A stretch of 64,000 nucleotides of DNA from Falciphora oryzae (Eukaryota > Ascomycota > Sordariomycetes > Magnaporthales > Magnaporthaceae): assembly GCA_000733355.1 (NCBI GenBank), contig JNVV01000039.1:174627-238626 (forward strand), given 5' to 3'. Positions 1 through 11,315 of this stretch are shown here, piece after piece (position 1 is the stretch's first letter; every line of letters begins with the position of its first letter). A model generated the notes under the pieces. The model saw only the letters and a program-made list of their open reading frames with translations, ran no database searches and was not told where the DNA came from. The position numbers and the translations under genes were made by a program.

Positions 1-915
1 GTAGGCACGCGCCCCAGGGGGTGCCAGCAGGGATGTGATACATCGGAAAGTGCCAGATGGAGGGGGCCAGAATTTTCGACAAAACCCATCCCATGCCAAA
101 AATACCGAACGGGGCAAGGAATGCCTATTTTTCCAACCATTCTCAACGGCTCTCTTCGATATCGACCAGACATTTCACCCTCCACTCGGATCTACTGCGC
201 AGTGCATGCATTATCGTCCGTCGTACGGTTTTGACTTCTGATAAGCACATTGCTGGCGCCTGGACCCTGCCGCCACCGCCTGTCGCGGCCCTGTTGGGAT
301 CGCCTTTTCGTTGGGCCGGGGTGGGAAGCATCGCATCACGTCGTTGGCGCTGCACCTGTGCTTGGGCTTAGCCGAGGCTGCGTATTGGGGTTACACAGCC
401 CGCCGCTACCATCCGTCGCCGCCCAGGAAACCAGACTCCATCTCGGACGCACCAACCACAGCAAACTTTGGCAAACAAGGTTGACTAACACCCAACGAAC
501 GGCGTGCGAGGGCGCGAGAGTGCATATCCATCCCCAGTGAGGGGAAACCGGCCAGGCCAATAGCCCAACTGATCGTCGCCCGAGCCTGAGCCCGAGGGGA
601 GCCAGCCCTGAACATCAGGCAAGATTCTATATCTATCTGCCGCCTTCTCCCCGCCCGACGCTGCTGCGGATCCAGGTATGACCCCATGAAGCTCTTGCCT
701 GCAGCCTCTTGCACACTATCACCAACAACCTCACATCTACCCCCGCCGTCACATCACACGGCTGCTTCCGCCCGCCCGAGTGCAAGTGACTAAGTCGACA
801 ATATAAGTTGTCTAGAGGCACCTCGGATAGACCCCCGCAAACAAGCCGAGCGAAACTCAACCGGCAGCCACCAAACCAACCGACGCCGCCCGCGAACGGC
901 ACCAAACAAGCAACC
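1..915. other. Upstream region of the Det1-like gene; no gene recognised
   Basis: All open frames here are short and lack recognisable motifs. The last 100 bases before position 916 are open in the frame of the following gene, but they encode a low-complexity stretch and are better read as 5' leader. No tRNA or repeat was seen. Confidence 0.5.
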
Positions 916-1752
916 ATGGCAAAACCAAGACTCATTATCCTGATCCGCCACGCGCAGTCCGAGGGCAACAAGAAGCGCGAGATCCACCAGACCATCCCGG
1001 ACCACCGGGTCAAGCTGACCCAGGAGGGCTGGCAGCAGGCCTATGACGCCGGCCGGCGGCTGCGGTCCATGCTGCGGGCCGACGACACGCTGCACTTCTT
1101 CACCTCGCCTTACCGCCGCACACGCGAGACCACCGAGGGCATCCTGGCCACCCTGACCGCCGACGAGCCCGAGCCGTCGGCCTTCAAGCGCAACAACATC
1201 AAGGTCTACGAGGAGCCGCGCCTGCGCGAGCAGGACTTTGGCAACTTCCAGCCCTGCAGCGCCGAGATGGAGCGCATGTGGCAGGAGCGCGCCGACTACG
1301 GCCACTTCTTCTACCGCATCCCCAACGGCGAGAGCGCCGCCGACGCCTACGACCGCGTCTCGGGCTTCAACGAGTCGCTCTGGCGCCAGTTCGGCGACGA
1401 CGACTTCGCCAGCGTCTGCGTCCTGGTCACCCACGGTCTCATGTCCCGCGTCTTCCTCATGAAGTGGTATCACTTCAGCGTCGAGTACTTTGAGGACCTG
1501 CGCAACGTCAACCACTGCGAGTTCCTCATCATGCGCCGCCGCGAGGACAGCGGCAAGTACATCCTCGAGAATAAGCTCCGCACCTGGTCCGAACTGCGCC
1601 GCGATAGGGAACTGGCGCAGAAGGAAAAGGAAAAGGAGAAGGAGAGGGACAAGGAGCGCGACGCCAAGGATACCTCGGCCCTGGCCAGGCTCACCAACAA
1701 CGGCGCCAACAGCAGCACCAGCAGTCTCATTGCCAGGTCGGAGCACGGCACA

Positions 1753-1794
<42 letters not shown>

Positions 1795-2871
1795 GCCGCC
1801 GCCGCCGCCGCCGCTGCTACGTCATCCCCAAGCATCCCTGCCCGGAAATGGGGCGGCTGCCCCAACGGCTGCACCCACGACAAGGGCTTCAAGATCCGCT
1901 CAGGCCTTGCCGACCTCGTCCGCCGCGACGGGACCGCCATCTACTCCAACCCGACCCCTGTTAATAGCAACCGGCCTGCCGAGGAGCCCAAGCGGTCTCA
2001 GCAGGAGCTTGCCTCCAACTCAGATCTCGACTCGGCCGAGGGCAACCCGTCCCCCGCCGTCAGCAGCATCAAGAGCAACAACAACGCACTACAAATCTCG
2101 TCCTCGTCCTCCTCGGTCACCTCGTCCCTCGCCAGCCGCCGGCCCAATGCCCGTCGATTTCAGTCGGATGCTGCCGGGAGCAGCGGCAACTCGTCGCTGC
2201 TAGCGCCCTCCATCGACGTAACCCGTGCACGTGATGAGGTTGTTAGCTCACCCGACGGCACGCCGTCGTTCATTTCGGTCGACGTGCGCCTGCGCTCGCA
2301 ACTCGAGTCACCGAACAACAAGCCGCCGCCGCGGCTCCTGCACGTGGGGCGTGACTTTGGTGGTACCTACAGTGGCCACACGAGCGACGCCGACTCTTCC
2401 GAGGACGAATCTACGCGCGACCGCATCGCTCGTCTGAATGCAGCGCCAGCCTTGTCCCAAGACGACATCAATGATCCGGGCAACAGTGCGGCCACCGACG
2501 GGGCCTCGGGAGACGTTACGGCCGCCACTACCCCGGCCGAGGGCAGCGTCGCGGGCGATTGTGGAAACGCCAAGGAGGGCGCCAGCGGCAGCCACCGACG
2601 CGATATTAGCGGCATGGGCCGCGGCGCCTACGCGAACCGGCTCGGTGACGCACCGCACTGCGATCATCACCACCACGACCACGACCACAGCGAGGCGGAG
2701 CAGGGCGACCATGAGTTGTCCGACAATGAGCGCGTCGACCACCAGCGCAGCCACAAGAACGACACACCGCCGCAAGTAAAGGTCAGCAGTGAGGATGGCG
2801 GCAAAGCTGCCGAAGAGGACCTAGACAAGGCCGAGCGTGAGGACAAGAGCCTCCGCGGGAGCGTCTACTGA
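916..2871 (+). CDS. DET1: Histidine-phosphatase (phosphoglycerate mutase-like) protein, Det1-like
   Basis: Single-exon gene of 651 residues. The N-terminal third (about 1-245) is a histidine-phosphatase fold. It has the RHAQSEGN phosphohistidine motif at residues 11-18 (catalytic His12), an SPYRRTRET segment, a REQDFGNFQ segment and the second catalytic histidine at 173 in VTHGLMSR. These segments match my knowledge of yeast Det1 (YDR051C), a cytosolic phosphatase-like protein linked to sterol traffic; the exact substrate is not visible here. The remaining 400 residues are disordered. They include a charged Lys/Glu stretch, a 21-alanine run (residues 281-301), Ser-rich stretches and a His/Asp-rich patch near 583, and they make the protein much longer than the yeast one. 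The ATG at 916 is chosen because it follows CAACC and directly starts the conserved domain; the frame stays open to 808 without similarity. It converges with the transporter gene downstream. Confidence 0.85.
1756..1818 (+). repeat. GCT/GCC trinucleotide repeat encoding 21 alanines
   Basis: Twenty-one consecutive alanine codons, mostly GCT in the first half and GCC in the second, lie in the disordered part of the Det1-like protein. The near-pure GCT half suggests a length-variable microsatellite. Confidence 0.9.
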
Positions 2872-4077
2872 ACGCTTCTTGGCGGGGGCTGTTGAACGCC
2901 CTAGGATTTATTTGCTGTGCTCATAGCATTGCGAGGCATCCGAAATGAGTTTTCTTTCCTGTTTCGTCTTATGTTTTCTATTACCCACAGCAACGAGGAA
3001 CGAGGCTTATTCTTATTACGTCTGGGATATCACACGGCTAGGATGAACGAGACACCCTCCTTTCCCTTTTCTTTTTGGTCGCTGGCATCGCCCTCTCACT
3101 TGACAGACGTCTCTGGAAGGCCTCTCAAGTGAACAATTTCCCGATTTCTTTTTTTCTTTTGTCTGTTCAGGTTTTCTTTTCAGCTCCACCCCTCAGTTTG
3201 TCAAAATGGTGGTTTTCGTAGTGGAGGATATACCGTTGTTGCAGCGTCATTTCCCCGGGTTCCTTATTCACGTAGTCTGTCTAACTGTACTTACCTCGTT
3301 AATCACGTGTGACAGCTAGATTTCCGTCTTTAACAACATGAGGCTAATGATGTCGTCGCCTCTTACATATCTTCCATGGGGCTTTGGGTACGTATTTGCG
3401 GGTAGGGGGTTTAGTTATTATAGAACATACATACATAGTATACTGTTCACAACATGTTGCATCAGCTTGAGATCACATGGGACCGTTTCGATGACCTGCT
3501 GTGCCGCCGGGGGTCAGGGGAGTGACGTTTGGTGCGTGGCACACGACCGCTCCGTTCCTTGCGCGGGACTACCCGTTGCGGTCTACAGGGGGGTCGCCGG
3601 CACGGCATTAGCGGCCCGCCCGGGTGGCACAGACACATGATCCTTGTCACGGCATGGAGGTCGCCCAAAACAAACACATGTGATCTTGGGCCGTTCAAAG
3701 GCTGTGTGGTCTGGAACGGCCTGACAAGCATTCTCGTTTTTTTCGTAAATTTCGTATTGGCATAACTTTCTTTGAGGTGGTCCGAATGTGTTCGATCCAC
3801 TCCATGATTAAAATCACAGGAAATTCTGAGCTTATAAACAAGCTTGGGTCCAGTCCATATATGCGGGAAACATCCTTTGGGTCTGGACAAGCCGGCCCCG
3901 CCATATTGCACCCTCCAGCCGCGGCCGAGACCCCGTGTCCGCAATACGCGGCTCTGGACCTCACATAATAACAGACCACGCGTCTGGCCTACTACCCCGC
4001 GCACCGTTCATATGCAACACCACCAGTGCACCATCCCGAGCCGCCAGCACAGTAAAACGAACCAGAACTAGGTCTAT
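2872..4077. other. Convergent intergenic region; no gene recognised
   Basis: This is the space between the 3' ends of the Det1-like gene and the transporter gene. It has T-rich stretches around 3130-3190, as expected for fungal 3' ends. Open frames are short and have no recognisable motifs. Confidence 0.5.
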
Positions 4078-4280
4078 CTAGATCAGGTACCTGAACTCCT
4101 TGCGCAGCCTCTCGATGCGCATGTTGTCCGAGTCCTCGACGGCGGCCGTCTTCTCGGCCACGTCGGCGTGCGTCTCCCAGGCGGCCTGGCCCTCGGCCAG
4201 CTTCTTGTTCTCGCGCACCAGGATCATGCGGAAGGCAAGGCAGCCTAGGACCGTGAGGCCGAACATGGCCAGGACGATGG

Positions 4281-4320
<40 letters not shown>

Positions 4321-6566
4321 CGGTTTGATTGTTGCTGTTAGCGTATGGGTCCGAATGATAGGAGGGGTGGCAGAAAAAAAAGAGAGAGAGAGAAAGAGAG
4401 AGAAAAGAACTAACCATAGCTACCCCTGAACCCGTTGGCAGACAGGTTCCAGACGTAGGACCCGGCGATGTTGCCGAGCTGCGAGAAGGCGTTCACCAGC
4501 GCCAGGGCCACGGCGCGCTTGGCGGGCGGCCGGGGGAATGAGGAGGCTGGTGGGTGGCGGTACGAACTGCGGTTAGACAGGGTGCAACGCAAAAGACGAC
4601 GTGCAATAGCGAGTAAGTCTTACAGATCCAGCTGTAGAAAACGATGAACCCGGCGTAGGAGGAGGCCTGCAAGAAGAGCGCCACGTAGCGAGCAGCCACG
4701 TTTGGGGTCGACATGGAGATGACGAAGCCGAGGATGCCGAAGAAGATCGGGCCAACGATGTGCCAGAACTGTGATAGGGTGAGGGCAAAGGTGTGCGCCG
4801 TGGTCAGCGAATATGGAGCATCGTGGAATTATCAAAAGTATGAATGCGGTTTAGATCGATCTATACCTTCTCTTGGGTGCGGTCGGAATGCCAGGCGTTG
4901 AATAGAGAGACTATGCAGGAGAACGCCCAGGGAGGGGACGAGAGGAGCAGCGTCGGGACGTAATCGAAACCGACTGCAAAGTTCTTCGTGTTAGAATGAT
5001 AGCCATAAAAAGAGAAGGAAAAGGAAACATTGCCGCAATGGGTCAAGGCCATCACATACGGGTACCCGTCAAGGTCGGGAAGTATGCATTGAAGCTCAGG
5101 CCGATGACATATGCGGTGAGGACGAGGCAGAGCAGGTAGACCTTGAAGTCCTTGAGGGTCATGATGAGGCCGTCGAAGACGCCCTGCTCGGATGAGTCCA
5201 GGTCGGCTTCGCCCACGTCCTCGGTCATGCGCAGCTGCGCCACGTAGAGCTCCTCCTCGGTGAAGCCCTTGGTGTTGTGCGGGAGGTCTGGGAGGATGAA
5301 TGCCGAGGAGATGCTGTGTTTTGTTAGCGTTGGGAAAGAAAACGGAGAGGAAGGTGAGAGAGGCTTACGCGATGGCCATGGTCACTCCTCCTTCGACTTT
5401 ATTGTTACGTCGAGTTAGTGTCTGTATCAAGTGAAGAGGTGTGGCAGTACAACGGGGATTGCACTAACTCCAGAATAGCCAACGCCATGCCGCGTGACCA
5501 AGCGTGCTGGTTGAGAGATGGTGTTGTCAGTATATGGTTGTTAGGAGCGCGTTACGGAGCTGAACGGTATACCCTTCCATATCTACAAGGTATATGCGTT
5601 AGCTATAGATCTACCAGGGGATGGGTAAAGAATCCCATGGGGAGCAGTATGTGCCTACTCGAAAGCACTCCGGCGCCAACAAGGGCGCTGAACGCGTTGG
5701 AAATCAGGTTTCCGCAGAAGAGGATGGCGTTACGCAGAGCGAGCTCTTTGCGTGTGTACTGTCGGCTCGTGTCAATGTCTATCCCGTGTGGGTTATCAGG
5801 CTTGAGCCCTCTGCAAATGCCAGACATACCCATTTGCTCAGAAGAAGGAGAGCGCCGGGGAGGAAAACAGCCTCGGAGAACCCAAGGAAGAAGCGGATGA
5901 CGACCATGTGAGCGAACGTCTGGGCATTCCCGCCTGTTTGTTTGTTCCATCAGTCGAGTCCCGTCAAAGCGTGATGTTACTTCCCGAAAGGGCAGCAGGG
6001 AAGTAGGACGAACTCAGTGTGCTGATCAGGCCCCAAACCAGCATGGCACACGCAATATATAGCGACGGCCGCTCGATTCGGTTAATGAAGATGTTACTAG
6101 GAACCTGCCTGTGATTTGATGCGTAGACAGACGGTTAGCCCCCAAGAGCGCAATGTTTGGTGGAACTGAAGAGTTAAAACGGCGCCTAAGTCCGTACATT
6201 AGAATGTATCCCGCGTATAGGATACTCAAGCAGGTGGCGTATTGGTTGTAGCTAACAAACAATATTGGCCAGACGGTCAGCAAATCCCGAACAAAAAATC
6301 CAAGACATTTTCTACTAAAAGCTGGTCGCAGCGCACTCAAGGTTAAGATCCCTCTCAAGCCCCTTGAGGCGAGCAGCGGCGATGTTGTTGCGGTCCAGGT
6401 AGTTCATGATGTAAATCAGGACGAACAGCGAGCATCGCGTGTCGAGCTTGCGCTTCATGCTCTTCTCCACAACCGCCCGGCGCTCCGGAGCCATGGCGGC
6501 GTGGTGTTCGGCCTCGCTCTTGGCAGGGTTGTCGCGAGCGACACCATCGGCGACGGGGGACGACAT
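4078..6566 (-). CDS. MFS transporter, anion:cation symporter family (Dal5/Tna1-like)
   Basis: I predict 13 exons giving 494 residues with every splice phase consistent. In coding order they are 6566-6337, 6251-6198, 6108-6014, 5933-5830, 5758-5659, 5582-5573, 5506-5469, 5396-5369, 5313-5066, 4973-4867, 4768-4624, 4546-4424 and 4280-4078. The product is a plasma-membrane major-facilitator carrier. The first helix contains NYLDRNNIAAARL. Further family signatures are QYATCLSILYAGYILMQVPSN, RFFLGFSEA near the end of the N-terminal half, SKWYTRKEL in the loop, and AMFGLTVLGC in the last helix. Length and order fit the allantoate/nicotinate permease family, which carries organic anions such as allantoate, nicotinate and other vitamins; the substrate cannot be told from the sequence. 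Odd points are the 10- and 28-base exons and a 39-base poly(A) tract (transcript sense) next to the last 3' splice site. The start follows from the only upstream in-frame ATG before the conserved helix. Confidence 0.82.
4282..4320. repeat. 39-base poly(T) tract in a transporter intron
   Basis: Uninterrupted T run on the + strand, which is A39 in the transporter transcript. It ends directly at the AG acceptor of the last intron (4423-4281). It is the longest homopolymer in the window. Confidence 0.95.
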
Positions 6567-8384
6567 TGCCTCTTGCTGCTAACTATAAGCTCAATTGGAG
6601 ATATCCTTGCAATAACAAAAAAAACGCAGAAAAACCAACGCAGCACGAACGTGATGATGTTCGGGTGAGCGAGATTTTTTTTTTGTCTTCTCGCGATGAG
6701 ATGAAAATTTCTACACATAGCCGATGGTGATATGCAACACCCCGTGATACATGCAGCGCTTCCCTCACCTTTTCGCGTCAAGGGCGACCAAGATCCTCCA
6801 CAGTCTCTCCGCCGCCGCAAGTGGGTGGGTGGGTTCTCGTTACCAACAAGACCAAGAAGATGGGTGAGAGACGGTGCACCTGCAGCTGTCAACCGGCCGG
6901 GGTGCCGGGATGGAGTGGCCCATCCGGAGCTCTGCCCCGCCGCCCACTTGACGGCTAGGAAAAAAGAGAGGGGAAAAGTACGGGGAGCGGAGAAGGGTGG
7001 GGGATATTGTATACCCAAGCGCGGCATGACGGAATTGGTGTGCCGTGAATCCTACCACCACGGGCCCATTCTCGGCCGATTCGGCGTCTTGGCACGCTCC
7101 CAAGGCTGGGGTCGAGGCGCGACCCGTCCGCACTCTCTCTGGAGGTCTCGAGGATGGGCGCGGTCGAGTGGCGAGAGGCGATTTAATAAGGGACTGCAAT
7201 TCATTATAGCTATTGCTTTAACACCGCCACGATGATCACAAACAAAGTTTGATGGCCTCCAAGGACTGACAAATGGATAAATAAACAGGGAAAGACGTCC
7301 GGAATGCAAGTACATGGATAGGACAAGCGCATTGTGCGTAAAGGAGGCAAGAGGGGCAGGGATTTCGTTGCATCGACAATGGGAAGGGGTGAGAAAGAAG
7401 AGCGATCCTGTAATCAATCCACGGGCACATGGAACCTGCTGTAGGACCGGTTAAACCGGCTGATATCCAAAGCTGTGGTGATCTTTTGCTCATACCCCGA
7501 CGACCAATGAGCACCTATGTGGTGAGACGCGTTGCCGCTCAATCGGAACCAGTGCCGACTGCCTGCCCGAGGCTCAAGTGTGTGTCCACGGTGCAAACAA
7601 GCTTCTCAGGCTCTTGGGCTCGGCATATGAGGGCGTCCCCGCAAAACAGCCCCACACCGGACAGTTTCATTGGCCAATGAAGAGCTGCCAAGAAATCCCA
7701 TTGTTTCAAAGCCATCCCAGCGGATGCGTCATGGAAAAGCTGGCAAGCTCCACGGTCCGTTGGGAAACCAAAGCCGAGTCACCACAACCGCAAAGCCCAA
7801 AGGCGTCAGGCAGCATCAATCAGACCCAGGTGAGCGGCGGATCCATCCTTCAATTAGCTGGCACAGGGACCATGCGTCGGGGCACTCTGCGGATCGTCCC
7901 ATTGGTGTCCTCGACGCGTGCGGAAACGGTTTGGACGGAACTGAATCGGTTGGCCACCTCGTAACCTGCTCCGTCAGCTAATCACCGAGGCAAAACAGCC
8001 AAACAGGCAGACAACTTCCTCCCCCTTTTCGCCTCGATTGCTTTGTTCCCCGGTCCTTGCCGTCCCTCCCCCATCGTGCATCGTGGGCGACTCAGACCCA
8101 GAATAAGGGGCGCACCGTAAGCAGCCACGCAAAGAAGTTTTTACCACGCGAATTGGCTGGTCCTTTGCTGCATAATCGCTTTGCCCCCGGATATTACCAT
8201 CAAACGGGCCGCCTGCCATCCGACCCATCAACAAACACCGCAGGACGGGGTTTCCAAGACTGGCCACACCTGCGAACGAACCCAGAGATTGACTCTGGCC
8301 CCAGTTACCACGAGAGGAAGGTCCCACGAACCCAGCACTACCACACTAAGCCCCGCCGTGCAGATCGATCTCACACCCACAGCC
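6567..8384. other. Divergent intergenic region; no gene recognised
   Basis: This is the shared upstream region of the transporter (-) and M13 peptidase (+) genes. Only short unmatched open frames are present. No RNA gene or ordered repeat was noticed. Confidence 0.5.
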
Positions 8385-11315
8385 ATGGCCTCGACCGTCT
8401 CGGCCGGTGGTGGCCGTGATGGTGCAGCGGCAGGATCCGCTGACGAAAGCACGCCTCTGCTGCCGGGGCAGGCGCATGATTCGGCCCAGCCAGGCTCGGG
8501 TGCCCGCCTCTGGGATACTTTAAAAGGCTGGGTTCGCAGCCGCGCCTTCCCCATCTTGCTCTTGCTCCTTCTCGTCACCGGCCTGATCATCGCCGTCGTT
8601 GTCCTGTCAGTCATAGGTAAGGCTCCTTCCGTGCTTTGCTATCCCAAGTCTATTGCCCTTGTGGTGGTCGACATGTCGCGTCTCATCTGTCTCGTCGAGT
8701 GTCACTCTTGTCACGCCAGACACACCAGACACACCAGACGCATGTCGGGCTTCTGTGTCCCCTCGCGATAGTACGCCCATCGGCATAATTATATGGTTCT
8801 AACATTTTAACCTCGTCCTCAGGTCATAACCCCCACAACCCAGGCAAGATGAACTCGACCGCCCTGTGCCTGACGCCGGCGTGCATCCACGCCGCCTCCG
8901 AATTCCTGTACAACCTCTCGCCCAGGTACCAGGAAATCGATGCGTGCACCAACTTCGAGGAGATGGTGTGCGGGGGGTGGAGGCAGCGTCACAACATGCG
9001 CCCCGACCAGGGAAACATCAACTCCCTGGGCCTGATGAATGACGCGAACCAAGACATCCTCCGCTCCATCATGGAGAACCCCTACCCGGCGGTTTCTCAG
9101 CACTCCGCCTTCTCTCCGCGCAACCTGGACGTCGACCCCGCCACCCTCGACAGGCAGAACTTTGATGGGATTCAGAGGGCCTACAACGCCTGCATGGCCA
9201 TCGACGACATCAAGAAGGTCGGAATCCAGCCGCTGCAAACCGTTTTGACCGATCTCAGCTCGACTTTCAAGGACACGTCCGATATTTCCGAGACTATCCT
9301 CTTCATGGAGCGCCTCGGAATTCCTCATCTTCAGGGCCTCGCCGTCGGCTCGGATGATAAGGATCCTGTATGTGCCCCCCTTTTTCTGTCCCACGCGTCT
9401 TTTCGTGCGTCCGGTAGCGTACTGGTTCTAACCACAACGGCTCCCGAAAGAATGTTATGGTTATCAGTACCGCGCCGCGCTCGGCGCCTGGTCTTTCCTC
9501 GAAAGCCTACTACTCCGACAACTCGGTTATGTCCCAGTACCAGGATGCCATCAGCAAGGTCCTTGGCGCGGTTCTGCCCAATGCCTCTGCAAACGCCGCT
9601 GGCATCGCTGAGAAGATCGTCAAGTTTGAAAAGGACATTGCGGCTTTTACCCCCAGTCTGTCCCAGCTCCGTGACCCGGGCCAATCGTATGTCACGCTTG
9701 AAACCCTTCCTCCCGCGCTGCCTCGGGAACCAGCCCGGTTTCTGAAGGGTTTGAAAGGGCACAGCTGACTTTGAGATCGCTCCAGGTACAACGTGATGAC
9801 GCTCCAGGACACGGCCAAACTCGCCCCGCAGCTCGGTCTGGAGAAAGTGCTGAAGAGCCTTGCCCCGTCCAACTACACCATTGACCGGATGATCACCTCG
9901 TTCCCGCCGTTTTTGTCAAATGTTTCAGCTCTCCTGAGCAGCACGCCGAGCGACACTGTCAAGGGTTTCTTCCAATGGAAGGCCATCCAGGGTCTGTCGA
10001 GCTCTGTGGAGGCCACCGAGCTGAAGCCGTACACTCAGTTTATGAACAAGTTGGGCGGAAAGGACGCCGACGCCCAGACTGATCGCTGGCGCACATGTCT
10101 CTCCTCGGTTGACACCGGCCTTGGATGGATTCTCAGCCGATTCTATATCGAGAGGGCGTTCTCCGGCAAGGCGAAGGAACTGGGCAACCAGATCATTCTC
10201 GATATCAAGGACCAATTCTCTCAGAGGATCGACAAGGCCGACTGGATGGACGCCGATGCCCAGACGGTCGCCAAGGCTAAGGTCAAGAACATTGTCCAGA
10301 AAATTGGATACCCTGATCAGGTAAGCTTTTGCGCACCAGTCCTTGGTTGTTATCGTTAACCTAACCTTCGCTTTTTAGTCGCCCAATGTCACGAACCCTC
10401 AGGCCCTCCAGGACTACTATGCCGGTCTCAACATTAGCGGGAGCTTCTTCAAGAATAACGTCGGGTTCAAGCAGCTCTCTGTGAACCGCTCGTGGAGTCA
10501 GCTTGGCAAGCCAGCCAACAAGGCCGAGTGGGGAATGACCGCCTCCACGGTGAACGCGTATTATAACCCTCCATGGAACGAGATTGTCTTCCCTGCCGGA
10601 ATCATGCAGTTCCCTCTGTTCGGCGAGGGCCTGCCGGGATACATCAACTACGCTGCTTTCGGCGCCGTGGCTGGACACGAGCTCAGCCACGCATTCGACA
10701 ACAACGGCAGGCTCTACGACCTGAACGGCTTCCTCAAGGATTGGTGGTCCAACGCTACTATCAAGGAGTTCCAGAAGCGGGCCGATTGCTTTGTCAAGGA
10801 ATACAGCAACTTCACCGTCCAGGGCACTAACGGGCCTCTCAACGTGAACGGCGAGCAGACCCTCGGCGAGAACATTGCGGACGCTGGTGGCCTTAGCGCT
10901 GGCTTCTCGGCTTGGCAATCCCGGAGCAAGTCGACACCGGACCTTCATCTTCCAGGCCTCGAGTTCTTCACAAAGGTATGGCGCTCTCTCCCTGGTTGCT
11001 CTCTCTCTCTCCGATTATATACTAATGATTACGTTTAGGAGCAACTCTTCTATGTGGCCTTTGGCAACGTTTGGTGCTCCAAGTACACGCCTCAGGCTCT
11101 GACGCAGCGAGTCGTGTCTGACGAGCACTCGCCGAACATGTTCCGTGTTATTGGGTAAGCTCAGTCCAGTCTTTCTGAACCTGTTTCTCCCATCCTGTGC
11201 GACAATGTGTGCTAACAATCCGGTTCCCCACGACAGGACTGCCATGATGAACAGTAGAGGTTTCAGGCAGGCGTACAACTGCCCTGCTAAGGAGCCAGTG
11301 TGCGAGATCTGGTAA
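8385..11315 (+). CDS. M13-family zinc metallopeptidase (neprilysin/endothelin-converting-enzyme type)
   Basis: Seven exons (8385-8616, 8823-9367, 9451-9686, 9786-10320, 10379-10975, 11039-11154, 11237-11315) encode 779 residues, the usual size for the family. It is predicted to be a type II membrane protein with a short cytosolic tail, one transmembrane segment at about 55-77, and an extracellular or lumenal catalytic domain that cleaves oligopeptides. Visible family marks are NAYYNP near residue 575; the zinc motif HELSH at 616-620 (His616 and His620 as ligands, Glu617 as the general base); GENIADAGG with the third ligand Glu680 and Asp684; the late HSPNMFRV segment with substrate-binding His and Arg; and a C-terminal Cys-x-x-Trp ending. 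The zinc motif has Ser where most members have Thr. Start chosen at the first ATG (CAGCCATGG) before an acidic N-terminus. All introns are GT-AG and in phase. Confidence 0.9.

Noticed and set aside
790..1746. 318-codon open frame on the minus strand
   Set aside because: It lies opposite the histidine-phosphatase domain, and its Val/Leu/Ala-rich product is the usual antisense shadow of GC-rich coding sequence.
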